Both the position numbers and the translations under genes were made by a program. This document shows, piece after piece, positions 58,020 through 64,000 of a stretch of DNA of 64,000 nucleotides. Position 1 is the stretch's first letter. Each line of letters opens with the position of its first letter. This DNA comes from Orobanche coerulescens (lineage: Eukaryota; Streptophyta; Magnoliopsida; Lamiales; Orobanchaceae), in the NCBI GenBank assembly GCA_033398695.1, contig CM065802.1, forward strand, positions 207,719,096-207,783,095. Direction: 5' to 3'. The notes under the pieces were generated by a model. That model was not told the origin of the DNA, did no database searches, and was given only the letters and a program-made list of their open reading frames with translations.

Positions 58020-58155
58020 GAGAGAGAGAGGGAGGGAGGGAGGGAGGGAGTATCCACAATTACTTTGTTCCTTCTTTCTTTGGAATGTTTTGGATCTGGG
58101 TTAAGGTTTAGGATTCTTTCTTTGGAATGTTTTGGATCTGAGTTAAGGTTTAGGA
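58020..58155. repeat. GA/GGGA microsatellite and 42-bp tandem pair
   Basis: A GAGA then GGGA run at 58020-58050 is followed by two copies of a 42-bp unit (58072-58113 and 58114-58155, starting TTCTTTCTTTGGAATG). They differ by one base (CTGGG or CTGAG). Confidence 0.93.
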
Positions 58156-58607
58156 AACATCAGATGATCAGACCAAGCACCTATTCTACCTAATTACCTT
58201 AGTTATATTGAAGTTAGTATTAGTAATCAAGCTGAATCAGAATCCACATAATATGTGGATTCTTGATGTAGTGTTGATTATGCACCTGTAATCTTTTGTG
58301 CAAATTTAAATTTTTGGCTAGCCAATATTAGGGTACAAGTAATTTTGATATATTTTACATGTCTTTCGTTGTGAAATTTTGATTTAATGAGAAATGCTTA
58401 AATTAACACTTCTGCTTATTTATCATGGTTATCACGACGCAAAGTCGAGCCAAGTCGAGCGAGTGCCTTCGAGAAGACTAGTCGACAAGTCGCCACGACT
58501 AGTCTTGATAAGTCGACAAGTCTTTCATACACATAAATTAACATATGTTATATACTATATTAACATATGTATATGTTATATAATACACACACACACATAT
58601 ATATATA
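58156..58607. other. Intergenic sequence, no gene
   Basis: AT-rich, with a locally repetitive AGTCGA/GTCGAC-rich patch at 58443-58520 and a CA run near 58585. No gene. Confidence 0.5.
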
Positions 58608-58821
58608 GTGGCGCGTTCTATGCGATAATATTAGATGCGATCTTTCTGATCTAATTTATGCTTGAGTTTTGTACTTATTATGCATGAAATATATGCATTT
58701 CGTGCATCAAAATTTCAATGCATTAAAATATGCAATATATTGGATGCATATAATTAGTACAAAACTCATGCATAAATTAAGATCAGAAAATCGCATCTAA
58801 TATTAGTGACGCATGTAACGC

Positions 58822-58824
<3 letters not shown>
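58608..58824. mobile_element. 217-bp fold-back MITE
   Basis: The two halves are near-perfect inverted copies: the left reads AATATTAGATGCGATCTTTC and the right, reversed, AATATTAGATGCGATTTTCT. Pairing continues inward through TAATTTATGC and TTTTGTACT. Outer GGCGCGTTCTATGCG pairs imperfectly with reversed GGCGTTACATGCGTC. It lies between TA-rich tracts, so the target duplication cannot be read. Confidence 0.85.

Positions 58825-58832
<8 letters not shown>

Positions 58833-58894
<62 letters not shown>
58833..58894. repeat. (TA)n and (CA)n compound microsatellite
   Basis: About 22 TA units run directly into about nine CA units. Confidence 0.97.
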
Positions 58895-59114
58895 AACAGT
58901 ACACATATATAGTTATACATACCGAAGGGAGACGAGAAGACGACAGAGAAGGAGAAAGATTCCAGATGGAAGATGATGCTGGAGGACGGATCTGAAGTTT
59001 TGAATGGATTTGAATGACGAATTTGGAGATTTATGATGATTTTGCTTGCCTTTGTAAATATGTTCCGTTTTTTTTTTCTCATTATTATTAATTTGCAAGA
59101 TTTATCCCCTACAG

Positions 59115-59254
59115 ACATTTGCAACGCTTAGCCCGATACCTGGTTACATGCAATGGCTTTTATCAAAGTTGGCAGCAGTCGAGAGATCTGATTCCACTTT
59201 CAGTGAAAACTTGCTGAAACCAGAAGAAGAATGTGCCCTCTTGGATGCATCCGA
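59115..59254 (+). pseudogene. Orphan exon of malonyl-CoA decarboxylase
   Basis: Between a CCCCTACAG acceptor (59106-59114) and a GTAAGC donor (59255) the frame reads TFATLSPIPGYMQWLLSKLA, then STFSENLLKPEEECALLDAS. I recognise this as part of the C-terminal catalytic region of plant malonyl-CoA decarboxylase, which converts malonyl-CoA to acetyl-CoA. Exons before and after are not visible: upstream lies a MITE and a microsatellite, downstream the promoter region of the next gene. The splice sites are intact and the frame is open, so the copy is recent or constrained. It is either an isolated fragment or an exon separated by very long introns. Confidence 0.75.
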
Positions 59255-60470
59255 GTAAGCTAGCTATAGAGCGTGAAGATTGCCGGAAGAACCAGATATG
59301 GTGCTCTGTGAGTTCTTGCTTTTTGATGTACTGTGTTCCTGGATGAATTTCATAGCTTGTATGTGTGAATGAATTCTTCTGTCAGGTAATTCCACCGTCC
59401 TCAGGCCACTGTTGGAGGCCTTCTATTTATAGGAGAAGAAGTTGCTAGGTCCTCCCCGGCGATCGCGGGCGACCGCCGTTTTCTATATTAGAATAAGGTG
59501 GGCGATCGCCCCATCACGTGGGACTGTTTCCTTAAAGTCCGAGGCTGCTGCTGGCAGCCGGATGTGCGAGCCAATAAGAAGTCCGCACGCGTCCTGAGTC
59601 GCTGTCTGGGGAGTGCCCACTTTGTACCTTTCGGCGGGGTTGTCGGTAGGTGTGAAGGTGGTGACAGGCTGGGGTCAAAAGGCCTTATCTTGTGGCGCCT
59701 TTTTGTGGATCTGCACGTGGGTCTTCGTCCGAGATTCGGTCTTCGAAGACTCTGATGGGTGTCAGATTCATGCGTGGCACGGGACGATCGTTTACAGTCG
59801 GACATTATAGGCGATCGCCAGATGCCAATAGACGATCACCTTGGACGTCGACCGCTAGGCGCTTGCCCATCATCTGTCTTCTATGGCTGGCTCTTGATTA
59901 TTATGCCGATCGCCATCGAGGCGTATTAATCGCCGCACAACAATTGCCCCCCAGCTCGCTCCGATGTTGAAAACATGGGGTGAGGTGGCACTGTTGGCGA
60001 TCGCCTGATTTAGACGATTGACTCGTCTGCTTATGACAAGGACGATCGTCTCCTGGACGATCTGATTTCGAATCCGGACGATCTCCAGATCCGCTGGAAA
60101 TAGCGGGAAGTGGAGGCGGGCTCTCGAAACGTTGCAGGGACACGCGTCGCGCTACCGTTGGGGGAGTCCGACGGTTTTGTCAGACTTGTCGTCTGGCGTG
60201 CCCTCGAAACGACGCGTACGCGGGTTTCGAGGGCCGCATTTAATGTGTCCCCCTCTCGACGGTTGCACTTCAGCCCTCGGGATTCCGCCTATTTGCACAG
60301 AGGTCCCTGCACTCGCCTATAAAAGGGCTAGGGCCACTTCAGTTCAACTCTTTATGCGCCCTTGTTTTTTAGACGAGACTTTGCCAAATTTCTTTGAAGA
60401 CTCTTATGCCGACCGACTTTCCTTCAAGGTAAGAACAAAAACTTTTTTCTCCCCCTTTACTCTTCGAAAC
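59255..60470 (+). promoter_or_regulatory. Upstream region of the transposon-domain gene, rich in GCGATCGC
   Basis: GGCGATCGCC or close variants occur at 59458, 59501-59510, 59810-59819, 59905-59914 and 59996-60005, with further ACGATCGT/ACGATCT words to 60090. TATAAAAG at 60318-60325 is a strong plus-strand TATA box 146 bp before the ATG at 60471, with a probable 5' UTR donor (AAGGTAAG) at 60426. A minus-strand CTATAAATAG lies at 59423-59432. The region may be an LTR or ordinary promoter; no second copy is in the window to decide. Confidence 0.55.
60318..60325 (+). promoter_or_regulatory. TATA box for the gypsy-type transposon-domain gene
   Basis: TATAAAAG with GC-rich flanks, 146 bp upstream of the chosen ATG. 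Confidence 0.7.
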
Positions 60471-63138
60471 ATGTCTGGAGGAGGATCCAAAGTTTATGAG
60501 GCCGGCAACTCTTCTACCGCCGCGACATCGCCTGCCCGGGAAGAAACCTCTGTGGTTCTTCACATGGAGATGGCCGTCGAGGCCATCCGTGCGGGAATCG
60601 CACCCGCGGAGGTTGAAGAGCTCTTCAACGAGGCCGACGCGGCAAGATCGGCGGCGGCGGCGGGGCATAAGGGCTCGCCGGTGGATGAGGATGAAGCGGT
60701 GAGGCTGTACTGGGATCAGAACAGCGTGTTCGGCCCTGCCTTTTTGGATTTTGCTAAGCTCATGGAGAGGATTACCGGACCATGTCCCCAGTTTGACTTC
60801 GAGGCATACTCTGCCGCCCACCCCTATGAGCCCGTGAAGCGGACGGCGTTTCGGGCCGCGGACCGCTCCCCGTGGATCCTCGGTCAGATTCGGAGTTCGG
60901 CGACCAGGAAAGACTTGAGTCGCTGGAGGGCGAGATTCCATATCCCTTCTGACGTCTCGCTGCACGTGCCCTCGGAGAACGAACATGCCGACCAACCCCC
61001 CAAGGGTTTGGTCGCCATCAACGAAATGATCCTGGAGGCCGGCCTGCGGTTCCCCTTGCCGTTTGCCGTGTCATACCTGCTCTCCGCCTGGAATGTGGCG
61101 CCGCTCCAGTTGACGCCGAACGCCTGGCTGCAGATTATCAGCACCTTGACGCTTTTTGGCGGTCATCGGTTGTTCCGCCTACCTTCTGCGTTGGAAATGA
61201 ACTATCTCTTCAAGATGACTGCGCAGAAGGGATCGGTCGGCGGCTACCATATTCAGGGTCTCATGGGTAGGGTGGTCCTTGGGGTGCCGAACAAAGTTCG
61301 GGGCGACCTGGCAAAATAGTGCTGGGTCGGCAGAGCGTGGAGGTCGGCATCGAGCGATAATCCAGAGGAAGAGTTGGATATCCCCACCAGTTTTCGGGAG
61401 AGGAATCCGAGTAAGGGTTTTAACTCTCCCTTTGATCGGATACACCTTGGACTGATCTAATTTGGTTTCCTTTTTGCAGGCTTCCTTGTTCCAGCGATCG
61501 GCGATCTCCCTTTCGACTTCTTGAACGTCTGGGAGCGAATTTGCGGTCTGCCGGACTCCTATATCGACGTTCGCACAGTCAACTACGAACCTCATTGGTT
61601 GGGCGCCCGATTGTTTCGCTTCCCTCACCATCTGAAGGTTCCAGGTATAAATTTTTATTTTCTCTTTCCTTCTTGACGGTCGTAGTACCCAAAGCGATGT
61701 CTAACTTGATTGAATTTCTTCTTTGACAGAGATCCACTTTCCCCGCTATTCCGAGCCACCGAAAGAGATCTTAATGTCGAACCCCGGTCTCTTGGGTCGT
61801 CTCCACCAAGGAAAGAGGGCGGGTCGTGCCCCTGCAACGACGTCCCGTCCGGTCCCCGAGGAGAGACCTAATACAGTGTCGGTCGTCGAGACGAAAGCTC
61901 GGGAGGAGGAGCAGCTCCAGCGCAACCGCAAGAGGCGGAGGCCGGAGGAGACCCTGCCGACTGCTGCTGTGGAGGCATCCATCCCGGTGCCACCGGTTGC
62001 TGCGCCGCCTATCTCCGCTATCCCAATGGCGGAGGGGTCTTCGGCCTCAGCGGCTTTCTTGAAGAAATCGGCGATCGCCGATGCTGAGACTCCGCGGGGC
62101 AAGCCCTTTTTCGGCCGCGACCCCGAGTTGGCCGCGAGGTAAGACTGATTTGAACTTTCTGGGTTAGGCTATTTGTGTAGGATGTATACTAATTCCTTCG
62201 TGTCTTTGTTTGTGTTGCAGGATCCGTCTTGCCGATCCGAACACCTCGCCGATGGTGTTGGATTTCCTGGCGAGCAAGCCCCCGCGCCAATCCATCGGCG
62301 TTCCCTCCTACGTCTCCCGGGACATCACCTCTCTTCCTAAGGCTTGGACGACCGACCTTGACGCGATTGCTCGTCGGCAGTCTGGAGATGCCACGCAGGC
62401 GACACTCGCCCTGACTCTCCAGGCGGCGACGATGGCCGCCCAAGCCGTTAAAGATTACGAGGGGCGACCCTCTACTGCTCGCCTCCATCAAGATCTTGAG
62501 GCTGCTCGGAACCAGAATGCCGAGTTCGCTAATCGGATAGTGGCCATGGAGAAGGAGTACCTGGAGACGGCCAAGCGAGCCAAACAGGACCTTGACCGGA
62601 TGAAGCAGGAGCTTGACCGGTCTCGGGGGGTGGCAGATCGATTCCGTGACCAGATGACGGATGCTCTCCGGTTGCACGCGGCCTCGCAGGAGGAGGTGAC
62701 TGGGCTGAAGGCGACAGTGGATCGGCTCAACGGCGAGCTGGAGAAAGTGAAGGGGGAACTGGCTGCCAAGGTGGCCGAGCTCGCTGAAGCAGACAAGACG
62801 GCCGCGGGGCTGAAGGAGCAGTGAAAGGCGATCGAGACTGATCACTACCTTAATGTGGAGTACGTCGGCGAGTTCGCATACTATATGGTTACGTCGACGC
62901 TATCCGTGCAGCCAAGAAGGTAGGGATCGAGGTGGGCCTTATGATGGAAACCTTCAAGGCCTATGTACTCGAGCATCCCTTGCAGCCGGATTTCTCCCTA
63001 CCGATCCTTGACCTCACCGACTTAGGGATCGATCTGAGCTGGTATCCGTTTCCGGATAAACTTGTTTATCCTGAAGCCGGTGAGGAGGCGCGCGCCGATC
63101 CGTCTGCTGGAGGCGAAGGCCAGTCGGGGGTGGCCTGA
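60471..63138 (+). pseudogene. Gypsy-type transposon-domain protein with coiled coil (broken)
   Basis: Four exons splice in frame: 60471-61410, 61480-61644, 61730-62138 and 62221-63138. The start MSGGGSKVYEAG is the first ATG after the TATA box. At residues 180-245 the protein reads INEMILEAGLRFPLPFAVSY, then LQLTPNAWLQIISTLTLFGG. This matches the plant domain named 'putative gypsy type transposon' (Transposase_28). A basic linker follows (EEEQLQRNRKRRRPEE), then a long coiled coil in exon 4 (DLDRMKQELDRSRGVADRFR). The C-terminus includes LSWYPFPDKLVYPEAG. A TAG at 61317-61319, a TGA at 62822-62824 and a frameshift near 62890 break it. Role unknown; probably gag-like protein of a non-autonomous element. 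Confidence 0.78.
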
Positions 63139-63232
63139 GTGACGTTGGAGTTGTTTTGTTTTCCTTGCTTGTAATTTCCAGTTTTTCTTCTTGTATTGCC
63201 TTCGGGCTTGTATGTACGAACTTTTCGAATGG

Positions 63233-63240
63233 AATAAAAT
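63233..63240 (+). terminator. Polyadenylation signal
   Basis: AATAAAAT, about 95 bp after the stop codon at 63138 and after a TTGT-rich stretch. It fits a plant near-upstream element for the transposon-domain gene. Confidence 0.6.
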
Positions 63241-63249
63241 ACTTCTTCT

Positions 63250-63901
63250 TCGCATCTGATTCTTTATATGTACTATCGTCTCTTCTGAATGTTTGCATAT
63301 GAATTTATAAAAGTGTTTACACAATTGTACCTGATGCCTTGTTTGTACGATCGACTGTCTGAATGTTTCGCGTCACTTCGACTTTGCACAATTTTCTGAA
63401 TAGCTTCTAATGTATTGGTACGCTTGAAAATTCTTACTTGTAAATTTCTTGAACAAAACCGATCGTCATGTGTGTGTTTGAACGAAGCCGATCGTGTATG
63501 GTCACTTCCTCCCGATCGCATTTAGGAATAACTCCACTTTGCCCCTTGTATTTGTTTACTTAGTGTAAGTAAGGGAACAAAAATATTATGTTTGGTGAGC
63601 TATCTTTAGTTTTGCCGATTCTTCGAGGGAGGTCGACTGTTTCGACTCTGAGGAACCGTGCACGGTCGCGGAGTTCGATGGACCGATCTCCATAACCGTG
63701 TCTTTGTGTGCGAGGGACATTCCATCTGTAGGTCTATCTGCCGCGGCCCAAGTGTGCCGCAGCACACAGCGCAAAATTGTGCCCAAGACTCGGCAGGGGC
63801 CGCATCCCAGAGTACAGACGCGCCAGGCAAATAACGGGGGCCGCGGCTCGGCAGGGATGTGCCGCGGCCCCAGGTGATCGGCAGCGCTCGACCGGGAGGT
63901 G
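63250..63901. other. Intergenic sequence with GC palindromes
   Basis: No gene. At 63736-63880 words such as TGCCGCGGCCCA and TGTGCCGCAGCACA recur, resembling those in the Gypsy-B LTR near 23021-23055. This may be a piece of a related LTR. Confidence 0.5.
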
Positions 63902-64000
63902 TGTAACACCCCAAACTAGGCAGATATTACAGTGCCGTGTACCCCCGACTGGGACCCACCAGGCGAGTGAAAATGAATGAAATACACATGATAAATGTAG
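63902..64000 (-). repeat. Start of a gypsy-type LTR, cut by the window edge
   Basis: TGTAACACCCCAAACTAGGC opens the segment, followed by GATATTACAGTGCCGTGTAC and ACCCACCAGGC. It parallels the Gypsy-B LTR end (TGTAACACCCCCAAAACC, ATATTACACGCCGTAGACCC, CTACCAGGC). The minus orientation is inferred from that match. Confidence 0.7.

Noticed and set aside
58833..58894. Functional origin or promoter in the TA/CA tract
   Set aside because: It is a simple microsatellite next to a MITE; nothing supports a role.
59458..60005. GCGATCGC words as a sign of cyanobacterial DNA (HIP1 motif)
   Set aside because: The region has plant-type introns, a TATA box and a plant transposon domain; the cluster is local.
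1..64000. tRNA, rRNA or known small RNA genes
   Set aside because: None recognised on either strand; the tRNA-like 12-mers are retrotransposon primer-binding sites.

Overview
The window is flowering-plant nuclear DNA, probably from a eudicot. Two things point that way: layered Ty1/copia, Ty3/gypsy and hAT transposons with plant-type primer-binding sites (TGGTATCAGAGC-like, initiator tRNA-Met), and intron-split fragments of ordinary plant genes with GT/AG splice sites. I see no prokaryotic gene, no rRNA and no tRNA gene. Family names rest on motifs I recognise; no database search was possible.

Positions 1-47895 are one nest of transposons, and most boundaries can be read from target-site duplications (TSDs). 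The host was a short-chain dehydrogenase (SDR) gene on the minus strand. Its last exon survives at 47896-48090 and the exon before it at 48204-48277. A gypsy-type LTR (call it Gypsy-D, minus strand, 6785-9059 plus 47812-47895) entered that last exon. Two copia elements then entered the LTR: Copia-A (minus, 1-6784, cut by the window edge) and Copia-B (plus, 9060-47806, TSD GAGGA). Copia-B in turn holds a solo LTR (11309-12444, TSD AAAAC), a Tat/Athila-like gypsy remnant (15057-18625, TSD GTTCT) and Gypsy-B (minus, 20810-43647, TSD GTCAT). A 1.77-kb tandem duplication copied the Gypsy-B insertion junction. Gypsy-B holds an hAT transposon (29104-42891, TSD CTGATCTG). The hAT transposase exon holds Gypsy-C (31215-40841, TSD TGTGT), a Tekay/Del-like chromovirus from the same family as the outermost Gypsy-D LTR.

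Positions 47896-59254 are gene-derived and AT-rich. They hold the SDR fragment; a plus-strand gene whose first three coding exons (51679-54028) match the N-terminal part of plant EngB/YihA-like GTPases but whose GTPase exons are absent from the window; several small non-autonomous TIR elements; and one orphan exon (59115-59254) that looks like the malonyl-CoA decarboxylase C-terminal region.

Positions 59255-63260 hold a four-exon gene for a 'putative gypsy type transposon' domain protein with a long coiled coil. It is broken by two in-frame stops and one frameshift. Positions 63902-64000 are the start of another gypsy-type LTR.

The most unusual signal is in the Gypsy-C/D LTRs. A 12-bp near-palindrome, consensus TARCGYRCGCTA, recurs with different sequence between copies at a period of about 23-24 bp. 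One array lies directly upstream of the LTR TATA box in both family members, and Gypsy-C carries a second eight-copy array downstream of it.
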